Of a stretch of DNA of 64,000 bases, positions 35,738 to 44,614 are shown one piece after another. Position numbers and translations under genes: made by a program. The stretch lies in NCBI GenBank assembly GCA_025210475.1, contig JAOARW010000046.1, positions 124,001-188,000 on the forward strand, in the 5' to 3' direction. The notes below the pieces were generated by a model that saw only the letters and a program-made list of their open reading frames with translations, had not been told where the DNA came from and made no database searches. The DNA comes from Carboxylicivirga sp. (GTDB lineage Bacteria; Bacteroidota; Bacteroidia; Bacteroidales; Marinilabiliaceae). Each line of letters starts with the position of its first letter. Within the stretch, counting starts at the first letter, position 1.

Positions 35738-38548
35738 ATGAGAGATAAGTACGATAAATCTATTATGCGCATATTAGGCCTGATTGTTATTGGGATACTA
35801 TATGTGAATGGCATTTCAGCACAAGTAGTAACATCTAATCCGGCCATTCCTACCGAATCAGATAAAGTAATCATTACTTTTTATGCTGATCGGGGAACCG
35901 GCGGACTGGCCGGTTTCACTGGAGATGTCTATGCTCACACCGGTGTCATTACCGATAAAAGTTCTGGTGGCAGCGACTGGAAGTATGCACCTACATGGGG
36001 CGATAATGCTGCTAAGTACAAGCTGACACGTACTGCAACGGATGTTTATACATTGGAGATTAGTCCTGATATTCGACAATATTATGGTGTTGCCGATGGT
36101 GAGAATATCAAACAAATGGCGTTTGTTTTCCGAAGTGCAGATAATTCATTGGAGGGAAAAGATACAGGAGGAAAAGATATTTATGTAGACGTATCTGATG
36201 CCACTTTATCCGTATCCATTACCAGTCCCAAAAACAATAGCATACATGAAAAAGGATCAACGGTTGTTGTTAATGTGAATTCAATAATGAATGACAACCT
36301 TGAATTATTTGTTAATAATGCTTCAGTAGCACAAACTGCAGGTCAATCGATTTCCTATCCGATAAGCAGTATTACCGAAGGTACATATGAGCTAAGAGCT
36401 GTTGCTACAAGCGGCGCGCAGTCGGTTGAAAGCGAAAGCAAGTTTTTTGTGAAAGGTGATGTTGTGACAGAGCCTATGCCTCAAGGCATGCGAAGAGGAG
36501 TTAATATTGTTGATGAAACCAGTGCGACAGTTGTGTTGTTTGCACCCAATAAGCAGTATGTTTATTTAGTCGGTGATTTTAATGATTGGGAACCATCGGG
36601 AGAAGCCATGATGAAAAAAGATGGCGATTATTTCTGGACCACATTAACTGGCCTGGATAGTTCCGAAGAATATGCTTATCAATTCTGGATCGATGGCGAT
36701 GTGAAAGTAGCCGATCCATATGCCAGCAAGATTCTGGATCCTTGGAATGATCAATACATACCGGAACGTATTTACCCGAATTTAAAGGAGTATCCGGCAG
36801 GTCAGGATGAAATAGTAAGTGTATTTACTACCGCCGATCAAACTTTTAATTGGGAGGTAAATAATTTTGTAGCACCCGATCCTGAAAAACTCGTGGTATA
36901 TGAAGTTTTAATACGTGATTTCACAGCAAATCAGGATATTAAAACGGTTACAGATACCATTTCTTACTTAAAGCGTTTAGGAGTTAATGCGATTGAGCTA
37001 ATGCCTTTTAATGAGTTTGAAGGAAACGATAGCTGGGGGTATAATCCTTCATTTTATTTTGCTACTGATAAGGCTTATGGCACCATCGAAGATTATAAAA
37101 CATTTATCGATGAATGTCATAAAGAAGGTATTGCCGTTATTATGGATATGGTTTTAAATCATTCCTACGGACAATCGCCATTTGCACGTATGTACATGGG
37201 CGAAAATGGCAAACCCTTGAACAACCCATGGTACAATACCAACCACAACATGGCTGAACCGGCTGCTCAATGGGGGTACGATTTTAATCATGAGAGTACG
37301 CATACTCAGCAGTTGGTCGATAGCATTTGCAGCTATTGGATGAGTGAATATAAAATTGATGGATTCCGTTTCGATTTTACCAAAGGTTTTACAAATACGC
37401 CTTATCCGGAAGGCAATTGGGCCAGTGCTTATGATGCTCCACGAATTGGGATATTAAAGCGCATGGCCTCTGTTATCTGGGCAAAAAAGAGCGACGCCAT
37501 TGTTATTTTCGAGCATCTATCAGAAAATCGCGAGGAAAAGGAATTGTCTAATCATGGCAATGGGATTTTGTTTTGGGGCAATGCCAATCACAATTACAAT
37601 GAAGCAACCATGGGATATACCGAAGACAATAAGTCAGATATTTCATGGACCTCATATCAACAAAGAGGCTGGGATCGACCTGGGATTGTTAATTACATGG
37701 AGAGTCATGATGAGGAACGCTTAATGTATAAAAACCAGGAGTTTGGTAAGGTTTATGGAAACTACAGTGCTAAAGAATTGGAAACAGCTTTGAAAAGAAC
37801 TGAAGCGGCAGCCGTATTCTTTTTCCCAATTCCAGGGCCAAAAATGATCTGGCAGTTTGGCGAGCTTGGCTTCGATTTAAGTATTAACCGCTGTACCGAT
37901 GGCACTATTAGCGAGAACTGTCGACTGTCGCAAAAGCCGCCAAAGTGGAATTATATGAATAATGAAAACCGGATGCGCTTGTTTGCTGTTTACCAGCGAC
38001 TGATAGAAATGAAAAAGAACGAAGCTGTTTTCTCCACCGATGATTTTGTAATGGATGTAGATGGCGCCGTTAAGCGCATCGAACTGAACCTAAGTGGCAG
38101 TGATGTACGCATTGTTGGTAACTTTGATGTTAAACCAGCCACTGTTCAGCCTAACTTTAGTTCAAAAGGTAAGTGGTACAATATTTTTCCACAGGATAGT
38201 CTTGAAGTAAGCGATACTAATGTTTCTATTACATTGCAACCAGGTGAATATGTAATGTATAGTCAGAAAAAACTGAGTGGTTTTGATACCCATACCTCAA
38301 GCGGTAAAATGCCCGAAGAGGTGAATTTCTCGATATATCCAAACCCTTTCACATCAGAGTTGAACTTGCAGGGAGAAGAGCTGATGGTTTCATACCAGCT
38401 TTATAATATCTCCGGATCTTTGGTAAGGAAAGGGCAGTTATTTAGTAAGGAGAAGTCATTTAACTGGGAGGATTTGCCCAAAGGACATTACCTATTGCGG
38501 GTAAAAACTAAAAATCAAACAGTAATTAAAAAGTTGATTAAAAATTAA
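35738..38548 (+). CDS. Secreted GH13 alpha-amylase-like enzyme with CBM48 and T9SS sorting domain
   Basis: 936 residues from ATG 35738; ATG 35765 is an equally good signal-peptide start (MRILGLIVIGILYVNGISAQ), while ATG 35726 lies in the terminator tail. Order: N-terminal beta domains (about 20-245), CBM48-like module (about 252-335, with YVYLVGDFNDWEPSG), GH13 barrel from about residue 385 (VVYEVLIRDFTANQD). Catalytic residues: nucleophile D546 in GFRFDF, general acid E592 in VIFEHLSEN, and the third Asp D658 in YMESHDEER. The last ~75 residues (FSIYPNPFTSELNLQG... to KKLIKN) are a type A T9SS sorting domain, so the enzyme is exported to the cell surface. It makes maltodextrins for SusCD. 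Confidence 0.9.
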   Translation: MRDKYDKSIMRILGLIVIGILYVNGISAQVVTSNPAIPTESDKVIITFYADRGTGGLAGFTGDVYAHTGVITDKSSGGSDWKYAPTWGDNAAKYKLTRTATDVYTLEISPDIRQYYGVADGENIKQMAFVFRSADNSLEGKDTGGKDIYVDVSDATLSVSITSPKNNSIHEKGSTVVVNVNSIMNDNLELFVNNASVAQTAGQSISYPISSITEGTYELRAVATSGAQSVESESKFFVKGDVVTEPMPQGMRRGVNIVDETSATVVLFAPNKQYVYLVGDFNDWEPSGEAMMKKDGDYFWTTLTGLDSSEEYAYQFWIDGDVKVADPYASKILDPWNDQYIPERIYPNLKEYPAGQDEIVSVFTTADQTFNWEVNNFVAPDPEKLVVYEVLIRDFTANQDIKTVTDTISYLKRLGVNAIELMPFNEFEGNDSWGYNPSFYFATDKAYGTIEDYKTFIDECHKEGIAVIMDMVLNHSYGQSPFARMYMGENGKPLNNPWYNTNHNMAEPAAQWGYDFNHESTHTQQLVDSICSYWMSEYKIDGFRFDFTKGFTNTPYPEGNWASAYDAPRIGILKRMASVIWAKKSDAIVIFEHLSENREEKELSNHGNGILFWGNANHNYNEATMGYTEDNKSDISWTSYQQRGWDRPGIVNYMESHDEERLMYKNQEFGKVYGNYSAKELETALKRTEAAAVFFFPIPGPKMIWQFGELGFDLSINRCTDGTISENCRLSQKPPKWNYMNNENRMRLFAVYQRLIEMKKNEAVFSTDDFVMDVDGAVKRIELNLSGSDVRIVGNFDVKPATVQPNFSSKGKWYNIFPQDSLEVSDTNVSITLQPGEYVMYSQKKLSGFDTHTSSGKMPEEVNFSIYPNPFTSELNLQGEELMVSYQLYNISGSLVRKGQLFSKEKSFNWEDLPKGHYLLRVKTKNQTVIKKLIKN

Positions 38549-38590
38549 ATAAAAGGCCTTAAGATGAATATAATCTTAAGGCCTTTATTT
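38549..38590. terminator. Bidirectional terminator between amylase and sugar transferase
   Basis: 14-bp perfect stem AAAGGCCTTAAGAT (38552-38565) and ATCTTAAGGCCTTT (38573-38586) with flanking A- and T-rich tracts; serves both converging genes. Confidence 0.9.
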
Positions 38591-38611
38591 TATTAGAATT
38601 ATAGGTACAGA

Positions 38612-39292
38612 TTATTTTCCTTCTGCATTCAATAGAGTCTTAATTGTATAGATAAAAATTCTAAAGTCAAGCTTTAATGAGTATTTACGCATATAAAACA
38701 ATTCCAACTTCAAGCGTTGCAACATCTCTGTTTTGTTTTCTGCATATCCAAACAATACTTGTCCCAATGAAGTAATTCCGGGCTTAACTTTTAAAAGTTC
38801 AATAAAAGCCGGTTCTTTTTTTACCAATTGATCGATGTAAAATTTACGTTCGGGTCGAGGGCCAATTACCGACATTTCATTTTTAAGAACATTTATAAAC
38901 TGAGGAAACTCGTCAATTCGCCATTTTCTAAGGAAACGACCAAATGGGGTTACACGTTCATCCGTTGAAGAAGAGAGAGCCGGGCCATTTTTTTCGGCAT
39001 CAGTATACATGGTTCTTAACTTCAGAATCATAAATGGCTGGCCATTTTTTCCAATGCGTTCTTGTTTATAAATAATTGATCCCGGCGAATCCTTTTTAAT
39101 TTTATATATAATAAATGGTAAAAATGGGGCGATTGATAATATGCCAGCAAATGAAATGCCAATATCAATTCCTCTTTTTATTGCAGTTTTGGTTCTCGAC
39201 CATACAGGTAAAGAAATTAAGTTTTGCTGCCTCTTTAACGATTCCTCTAACTCAATTTCATAACTATAAGTATACCCAGGTGCGATTTGCAT
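38612..39292 (-). CDS. Undecaprenyl-phosphate sugar phosphotransferase (WcaJ/EPS sugar transferase type)
   Basis: 226 residues from ATG 39292 (frame extends to 39313). Single hydrophobic helix near residues 45-65 (GIDIGISFAGILSIAPFLPFIIY), then the sugar transferase domain: DSPGSIIYKQERIGKNGQPFMILKLRTMYTDAEKNGP, GRFLRKWRIDEFPQFINVLKNEMSVIGPRPE, and VKPGITSLGQVLFGYAENKTEML. It adds the first sugar-phosphate to the lipid carrier for exopolysaccharide or O-antigen. It stands alone without an adjacent polysaccharide cluster. Confidence 0.9.
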   Translation of the reverse strand: MQIAPGYTYSYEIELEESLKRQQNLISLPVWSRTKTAIKRGIDIGISFAGILSIAPFLPFIIYKIKKDSPGSIIYKQERIGKNGQPFMILKLRTMYTDAEKNGPALSSSTDERVTPFGRFLRKWRIDEFPQFINVLKNEMSVIGPRPERKFYIDQLVKKEPAFIELLKVKPGITSLGQVLFGYAENKTEMLQRLKLELFYMRKYSLKLDFRIFIYTIKTLLNAEGK

Positions 39293-39475
39293 TAGTGTTT
39301 CCCTTTCTTTCAACGTTTCCCAAATTACATCTGTACAAAAAACGCGTTACAATACGTTTTATTACAATTTACATCCTTTTTTTCTACTTTAAATGCTGGT
39401 GCTTGTTACATTTTTATCTGACTTTTGCTTATGGGTGTTTGATTTGTATCTGTAAATGAGTCAATTGTGGGGTGT

Positions 39476-39496
39476 TGATGTATTTGTAATACATCA
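39476..39496. promoter_or_regulatory. Palindromic site upstream of pcm
   Basis: TGATGTATTtgtAATACATCA, 9-bp perfect arms with a 3-nt spacer, about 70 bp upstream of the pcm promoter element. Candidate operator. Confidence 0.4.
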
Positions 39497-39565
39497 TAAC
39501 TAATTATAAACTTTTTTAACGAATTAGTGATTTAAAGTCGATGGGACATAATTAGAATAAAAGGT

Positions 39566-39573
39566 TAATTTTG
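39566..39573 (+). promoter_or_regulatory. -7 promoter element of pcm
   Basis: TAATTTTG matches TAnnTTTG. The distance to the pcm ATG at 39579 is only 5 bases, so transcription may start at or very near the start codon, giving a leaderless mRNA. No convincing -33 element. Confidence 0.5.
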
Positions 39574-39578
39574 CCAGC

Positions 39579-40232
39579 ATGGAGCGGATTGATTCATTTC
39601 GGCACATGGGTATGCGCAAAAGGCTTGTGCAAGAGCTGAGAATAAAAAATATAACAGATGTGAGGGTGCTAAATGCCATTGGTAAAGTTCCCCGACATCT
39701 ATTTTTAGAAAGTAGTTTTATTAAGTTTGCTTATCAGGATAAAGCTTTTCCAATAGGTGCAGGTCAAACGATTTCACAACCTTATACAGTGGCAATTCAA
39801 TCACAGTTACTGGAAGTGAATGAGGGAGAAAAAATATTGGAAGTCGGAACAGGGTCAGGTTATCAGGCAGCTGTATTATTAGAGATGGGAGTGAAACTTT
39901 TTTCGATTGAACGACAGGGTGAACTTTATCAGCGTTCAACACGTTTGTTGAGAGAATTAGGTTATCAGGGGCGTTTTTTTCTGGGTGATGGGTACGAAGG
40001 CATTCCAGCTCAGGCGCCTTTTGATAAAATTATTGTCACGGCCGGTGCCCCTGTTATACCGCGTAATCTATTAGTTCAACTTAGGATTGGAGGTATAATG
40101 GTGATTCCATTAGGGGATCAAAAACAGGTGTTGACCCGAATAATCCGTATTGATGAGGACGAGTTTGAACAGGAGCAAATTGAAGAATGTGCTTTTGTGC
40201 CAATGCTCAATGGAATTGTTAAGGATAGATGA
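39579..40232 (+). CDS. pcm: Protein-L-isoaspartate O-methyltransferase
   Basis: 217 residues. Methylates isoaspartyl residues for protein repair, using S-adenosylmethionine. Motif I is ILEVGTGSGYQAAVLLEMG at about 85-103; the PCMT-specific start FIKFAYQDKAFPIGAGQTISQPYTVA and post-motif I GYEGIPAQAPFDKIIVTAGAPVIP are present. Length matches the family. Start supported by a promoter immediately upstream. Confidence 0.95.
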   Translation: MERIDSFRHMGMRKRLVQELRIKNITDVRVLNAIGKVPRHLFLESSFIKFAYQDKAFPIGAGQTISQPYTVAIQSQLLEVNEGEKILEVGTGSGYQAAVLLEMGVKLFSIERQGELYQRSTRLLRELGYQGRFFLGDGYEGIPAQAPFDKIIVTAGAPVIPRNLLVQLRIGGIMVIPLGDQKQVLTRIIRIDEDEFEQEQIEECAFVPMLNGIVKDR

Positions 40233-40374
40233 TATATGACGTAGGGATTTATGACATAGGTATTTGTGATTTATGATGGTGCTATTTAGTAATTTTGATG
40301 AACTATTAAAATTAAATATCTTGTAACCAAACATCATAATCCCAACATCATCGATCATAAATCCAACATCCACT
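40233..40374. repeat. Nest of ATCATAAATC-type words left of the four-helix-bundle gene
   Basis: Includes GGATTTATGACAT at about 40245, TTATGATGG at about 40271 (both inverted relative to the following) and ATCATAATCCCAACATC, ATCATAAATCCAACAT (40354-40369). The last 16-mer recurs exactly at 40738-40753 on the other side of the gene. AT-rich, with potential fold-backs. Confidence 0.6.
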
Positions 40375-40728
40375 ATGAATAAGCAAGAGCTAAAGGATAG
40401 AACAAAAAAGTTTGCTTTAGATGTTATTGGGTTTAGCGAGCATTTACCAGCAACTTTTCTTGGGAAACATATCAAAGGGCAACTCATAAGATGTTCATCA
40501 TCGGTAGCTGCAAACTACAGGGCTGCATGTCTTGCTCAGTCAAAAGCTGCATACATAGCTAAACTAAGCATAGTAATTGAAGAAGCTGATGAATCAGAGT
40601 TTTGGTTAGAACTAATAATTGAAAATGGATTATTGCCAGAAGGCAAAGTGAATATATTATTGAAGGAATCACATGAAATAGCATCAATTTTTATTATTAG
40701 TCGAAAAACCCTGATGCAAAAGAAGTAG
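40375..40728 (+). CDS. Four-helix-bundle (S23/IVP-type) protein
   Basis: 117 residues starting MNKQELKDRTKKFALDVIGFSE; IKGQLIRCSSSVAANYRAACLAQSKAAYIAKLSIVIEEADESEFWLELI is the family core. These are small four-helix-bundle proteins first seen in intervening sequences of 23S rRNA and later as genes scattered in Bacteroidota. Function not established. The gene sits inside a cluster of short repeats (both sides) between pcm and a metallo-hydrolase gene, as for many mobile-looking copies. Confidence 0.88.
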   Translation: MNKQELKDRTKKFALDVIGFSEHLPATFLGKHIKGQLIRCSSSVAANYRAACLAQSKAAYIAKLSIVIEEADESEFWLELIIENGLLPEGKVNILLKESHEIASIFIISRKTLMQKK

Positions 40729-40734
40729 TGTTCT

Positions 40735-40790
40735 AACATCATAAATCCAACATTATGGATCATAAATCATCCATCATAAATCAAATATCC
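40735..40790. repeat. Nest of ATCATAAATC-type words right of the four-helix-bundle gene
   Basis: Contains ATCATAAATCCAACAT at 40738-40753, then GATCATAAATCATCC and ATCATAAATCAAATATCC, in the same orientation as the left copies. The metallo-hydrolase gene starts at 40792, so the repeats overlap its 5' leader. Confidence 0.6.
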
Positions 40791-40791
40791 A

Positions 40792-41430
40792 ATGAATATT
40801 GACATTTTACCAATTAATCCCTGGCAGGAAAATACTTACATTCTGTCGGATGAAACCATGGAGTGTGTAATTATCGACCCGGGCTGTTTATCGCCTGAAG
40901 AAAGAGAGTCTGTAGCGAATTTTATAACAGATAAAGGCTATAAACCGGTTCGTTTATTGCAAACCCACATGCACCTTGATCATGTTTTTGGAAGTAAGTT
41001 CATTGCCGAAAAATACAATTTAAAGCTGGAAGCTCACAAAGATGATGAATTTTGGGGTGAACAAACTGTGGAGTACGCAGCAAATTTTGGTATGCAGCTC
41101 GACTCCAATCCGCCAGCCATCGGCAACTATTTAAATGAAGGTGATGTTGTTTCGTTTGGTAACTCAAGGCTTGAAGTAATTCATGTACCAGGACATTCGC
41201 CGGGAGGGATTGTGTTTTATAGCAAAGAAGAGAAAATTGCCATCGTTGGTGATGTATTGTTTAGAGAAAGCATTGGTCGAGCCGATTTGCCGGGAGGAGA
41301 TTTTGACACTCTGGTTTCGAACATAAAGCAGAAACTTCTGGTGCTCGATGATGATGTAAATGTGTATCCGGGACACGGACCATCTTCCACCATTGGGCAT
41401 GAGCGCGCTAATAATCCTTTTTTAAGTTAG
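40792..41430 (+). CDS. Metallo-beta-lactamase-fold hydrolase (glyoxalase II-like)
   Basis: 212 residues. The zinc motif is LLQTHMHLDHVFG (HxHxDH), then VIHVPGHSPGGIVFY, VGDVLFRESIGRADLPG and the C-terminal VYPGHGPSSTIGHERANNPFL, all in the usual glyoxalase II/YcbL order. Likely a thioesterase or related hydrolase; substrate unclear. The leader contains the repeat nest. Confidence 0.9.
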   Translation: MNIDILPINPWQENTYILSDETMECVIIDPGCLSPEERESVANFITDKGYKPVRLLQTHMHLDHVFGSKFIAEKYNLKLEAHKDDEFWGEQTVEYAANFGMQLDSNPPAIGNYLNEGDVVSFGNSRLEVIHVPGHSPGGIVFYSKEEKIAIVGDVLFRESIGRADLPGGDFDTLVSNIKQKLLVLDDDVNVYPGHGPSSTIGHERANNPFLS

Positions 41431-41434
41431 ATAC

Positions 41435-41468
41435 AAAACTCTTTCGTTTCAGATGAAAGAGTTTTTTT
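41435..41468 (+). terminator. Terminator after the metallo-hydrolase gene
   Basis: AAAACTCTTTC (41435-41445) and GAAAGAGTTTT (41455-41465), perfect 11-bp stem, followed by T-tract. Confidence 0.88.
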
Positions 41469-41616
41469 ATGCCCAACAAAGATGGGCCTCAGATTTATTT
41501 GATAATTATTTTCTAATAACCAAGCAAATATCATTTTCTTTTTGGGTTTTTATCACTCAATTTGGATTCATCAAATACATATAAAAAGTAAATCGATAAC
41601 ATAAACACTAAAGCAT

Positions 41617-44487
41617 ATGGGAACCGATAAGTTTGTCTCTCGTCACATTGGTCCAAGGGATCATGAGATAGACACTATGCTAAAGAAAATTGGCGCATCA
41701 ACATTAGATGAGCTCATCGAACAAACAGTACCTTCTGCCATACGTTTGGAAAAACCGCTGAACATTGGTAAAGGATTAACCGAACGTCAGTATTTTAGAA
41801 AAATACATGATATTGCCCAGCAGAATAAAGTATACAATACTTATATCGGTATGGGTTATTACGATGTGATTACACCTGCTGTTATTACTCGTAACGTATT
41901 GGAAAATCCGGTTTGGTATACTTCTTACACGCCTTACCAGGCTGAGATCTCCCAAGGTCGTTTAGAGGCTTTATTGAATTTCCAGACGGTTGTAACTGAG
42001 ATGACCGGTATGGAACTGGCCAATGCTTCTTTGCTTGATGAGGCAACGGCTGCTGCCGAAGCAATGATTATGCTTTATAACTCGCGTAGTCGCAAACAAG
42101 CCAAGGCTGGTGTTAATGTAATGTTTGCTGACATCAATATGTGGCCTCAAACCAAAGAGGTTCTGATGACTCGTGCTAAACCATTGGGCATCGAACTTCA
42201 ATTTGGCGACATCCACTCATTCGAATGTAACGACAAGGTGTTTGGTGTGATGGTGCAATATCCAAATTCCAATGGTACAGTTGAGTGTTACAAAGCATTG
42301 ACCGCGAAAGTACATGCCAGCGATTGTCGTATTGCTGTTGCTGCCGACTTAATGTCATTGGCTTTATTAACGCCTCCTGGAGAATGGGGAGCTGATATTG
42401 TTTTCGGAACAACTCAGCGTTTTGGTATTCCAATGGGTTATGGTGGTCCTCACGCTGCATTTTTTGCAACCAAAGAGTCCTTAAAACGTCAGTTGCCGGG
42501 GCGTATTATTGGTATCACAAAAGATGTGAATGGTAAACGCGCATTGCGTATGGCGCTTCAAACACGCGAGCAGCACATTAAGCGCGAACGTGCCACTTCC
42601 AATATTTGTACGGCACAAGCGCTTTTAGCTACCATGGCTGGATTTTATGCTGTTTATCATGGAGAAGAAGGCATTAAGCGCATTGCAGAACGCATCCATT
42701 CTGTAGCTTACCAGATTACACAGGAAGTTGAAAAGTTAGGATATAAACAATTAAATGCCGACTACTTCGATACCATCCGAATTCAATTGCCTGCAGGTGT
42801 TAAAGTGGAAGATATTGAGCAGTTAAGTCTTGATTTGGAAATGAACTTCCGCTACTTCGAAAATGGTGAAGTGGGTATTAGTATCGACGAAACAACGAAC
42901 TTGTTTGACCTGAATTGGATTGTTGAAGTATTTGCCAAAGCAGCAGGCAAAGATGTGCCTGTAATCGGCGACTTTAATGAGGAATTAGCCATCAAGTCAG
43001 AATTGGCACGTACTAGTTCTTTCTTAACTCAGGATATCTTTAAAAAATATCGCTCAGAGGCTGAAATGGTGCGTTACATTAAAAAGCTTGAGCGTCGCGA
43101 TATTTCATTAACGCATTCGATGATTTCATTGGGTTCTTGTACCATGAAACTGAATGCCTCAACAGAAATGTTCCCGTTAAGCTGGATTGAGTTTAATGGT
43201 TTACACCCGTTCATCCCGACTAACCAGGCATTGGGTTATCACATGATGATGGATGAACTGCGTAGCGATCTGTCTGAAATTACTGGTTTTGCCGATGTTA
43301 GTTTGCAACCTAACTCAGGTGCAGCAGGCGAATATGCCGGTTTAATGGTGATTCAGGCTTATCATGAGAATCGTGGTGAAGGACACCGTGATGTTTCGAT
43401 AATACCGGCTTCGGCGCATGGAACCAACCCAGCCTCTGCTGTAATGGCTGGCATGAAAGTGGTAGTTGTTAAGTGCGATGAAAAGGGTAACATCGATGTG
43501 GAAGACCTACGAGCCAAAGCCGAAGAGCACAAAGACAAGTTGTCGAATTTAATGGTGACTTACCCATCCACACATGGTGTATTCGAAGAGTCAATCATCG
43601 AAGTTTGCCAGATTATTCACGATAATGGTGGTCAGGTATACATGGACGGTGCTAATATGAATGCGCAGGTTGGTTTAACCAGCCCTGGACACATTGGCGC
43701 CGATGTTTGTCACCTTAACCTGCATAAAACATTTGCTATTCCTCACGGCGGTGGTGGTCCTGGTGTTGGACCAATTGGTGTAGCGAAGCACTTGGTAGAG
43801 TTTTTACCAAAACACTCTGTTATTGACAATGGACGTACTGGTATTACAGCTGTATCTGCTGCTCCATGGGGTAGCGCAAGTGTATTGCCAATCACTTATG
43901 GTTACATTAAAATGTTGGGTGGCGAAGGCTTGACCCAGTCAACCAAAATGGCCATATTAAATGCCAACTACATGGCTTCTCACCTGAAAGATGATTATGG
44001 TATTCTTTACACAGGTAAAAATGGTCGTGTGGCGCATGAGATGATTTTGGAATGCCGTCACTTCAAAGCTGATTCAGGCATTACCGAAACTGACATTGCC
44101 AAGCGTTTGATGGATTACGGTTTCCATGCACCAACCTTGTCATTCCCTGTTTATGGTACATTAATGGTTGAGCCAACAGAGAGTGAATCACTGCAGGAAT
44201 TGGATCGTTTTATCGCTGCGATGAAATCGATATATGCTGAGATCAAAGAGGTGGAAAATGGTACAGCCGATAAAGAGGATAACGTATTGAAAAATGCACC
44301 TCACCCGGCTTATAAAGTTGTATCGGATGAGTGGAATCACTCTTACGGACGTGAAAAAGCGGCTTATCCATTGGCCTTTATTCGTGAGAACAAGTTCTGG
44401 ATTGATGTAGCTCGCGTTGATGATGCTTATGGTGACAGAAATCTGGTTTGTGCTTGTGAACCAATTGAAAGTTACATGGAAGAATAA
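41617..44487 (+). CDS. gcvP: Glycine dehydrogenase (decarboxylating), P-protein
   Basis: 956 residues, the full-length fused P-protein. It decarboxylates glycine and passes the aminomethyl group to the lipoyl H-protein. PLP lysine K704 lies in HLNLHKTFAIPHGGGGPG. Other marks are FVSRHIGPRDHEIDTMLKKIG at the start, MGYYDVITPAVITRNVLENPVWYTSYTPYQAEISQGRLEALLNFQT, and SLGSCTMKLNASTEMFPLSW. The other glycine-cleavage genes (gcvT, gcvH) are not nearby. Length and domain order are standard. Confidence 0.97.
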   Translation: MGTDKFVSRHIGPRDHEIDTMLKKIGASTLDELIEQTVPSAIRLEKPLNIGKGLTERQYFRKIHDIAQQNKVYNTYIGMGYYDVITPAVITRNVLENPVWYTSYTPYQAEISQGRLEALLNFQTVVTEMTGMELANASLLDEATAAAEAMIMLYNSRSRKQAKAGVNVMFADINMWPQTKEVLMTRAKPLGIELQFGDIHSFECNDKVFGVMVQYPNSNGTVECYKALTAKVHASDCRIAVAADLMSLALLTPPGEWGADIVFGTTQRFGIPMGYGGPHAAFFATKESLKRQLPGRIIGITKDVNGKRALRMALQTREQHIKRERATSNICTAQALLATMAGFYAVYHGEEGIKRIAERIHSVAYQITQEVEKLGYKQLNADYFDTIRIQLPAGVKVEDIEQLSLDLEMNFRYFENGEVGISIDETTNLFDLNWIVEVFAKAAGKDVPVIGDFNEELAIKSELARTSSFLTQDIFKKYRSEAEMVRYIKKLERRDISLTHSMISLGSCTMKLNASTEMFPLSWIEFNGLHPFIPTNQALGYHMMMDELRSDLSEITGFADVSLQPNSGAAGEYAGLMVIQAYHENRGEGHRDVSIIPASAHGTNPASAVMAGMKVVVVKCDEKGNIDVEDLRAKAEEHKDKLSNLMVTYPSTHGVFEESIIEVCQIIHDNGGQVYMDGANMNAQVGLTSPGHIGADVCHLNLHKTFAIPHGGGGPGVGPIGVAKHLVEFLPKHSVIDNGRTGITAVSAAPWGSASVLPITYGYIKMLGGEGLTQSTKMAILNANYMASHLKDDYGILYTGKNGRVAHEMILECRHFKADSGITETDIAKRLMDYGFHAPTLSFPVYGTLMVEPTESESLQELDRFIAAMKSIYAEIKEVENGTADKEDNVLKNAPHPAYKVVSDEWNHSYGREKAAYPLAFIRENKFWIDVARVDDAYGDRNLVCACEPIESYMEE

Positions 44488-44511
44488 GAAACTTCTAACT
44501 ATATAATAAAG

Positions 44512-44545
44512 CCTGGTAATTCATTTTGAGTTACCAGGTTTTTTT
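44512..44545 (+). terminator. Terminator of gcvP
   Basis: CCTGGTAA (44512-44519) and TTACCAGG (44531-44538), stem with a T-tract 44539-44545. Confidence 0.85.
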
Positions 44546-44614
44546 ATGCTTAAATCGGGAAACCTTTAACTAAACCAAGCGTACCAATAGCCATAATAAT
44601 CTAAAAAAAGGATA

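Noticed and set aside
35527..35874. Minus-strand 115-codon frame across the terminator before the amylase gene
   Set aside because: It crosses a strong intrinsic terminator and is antisense to susF and the amylase gene.
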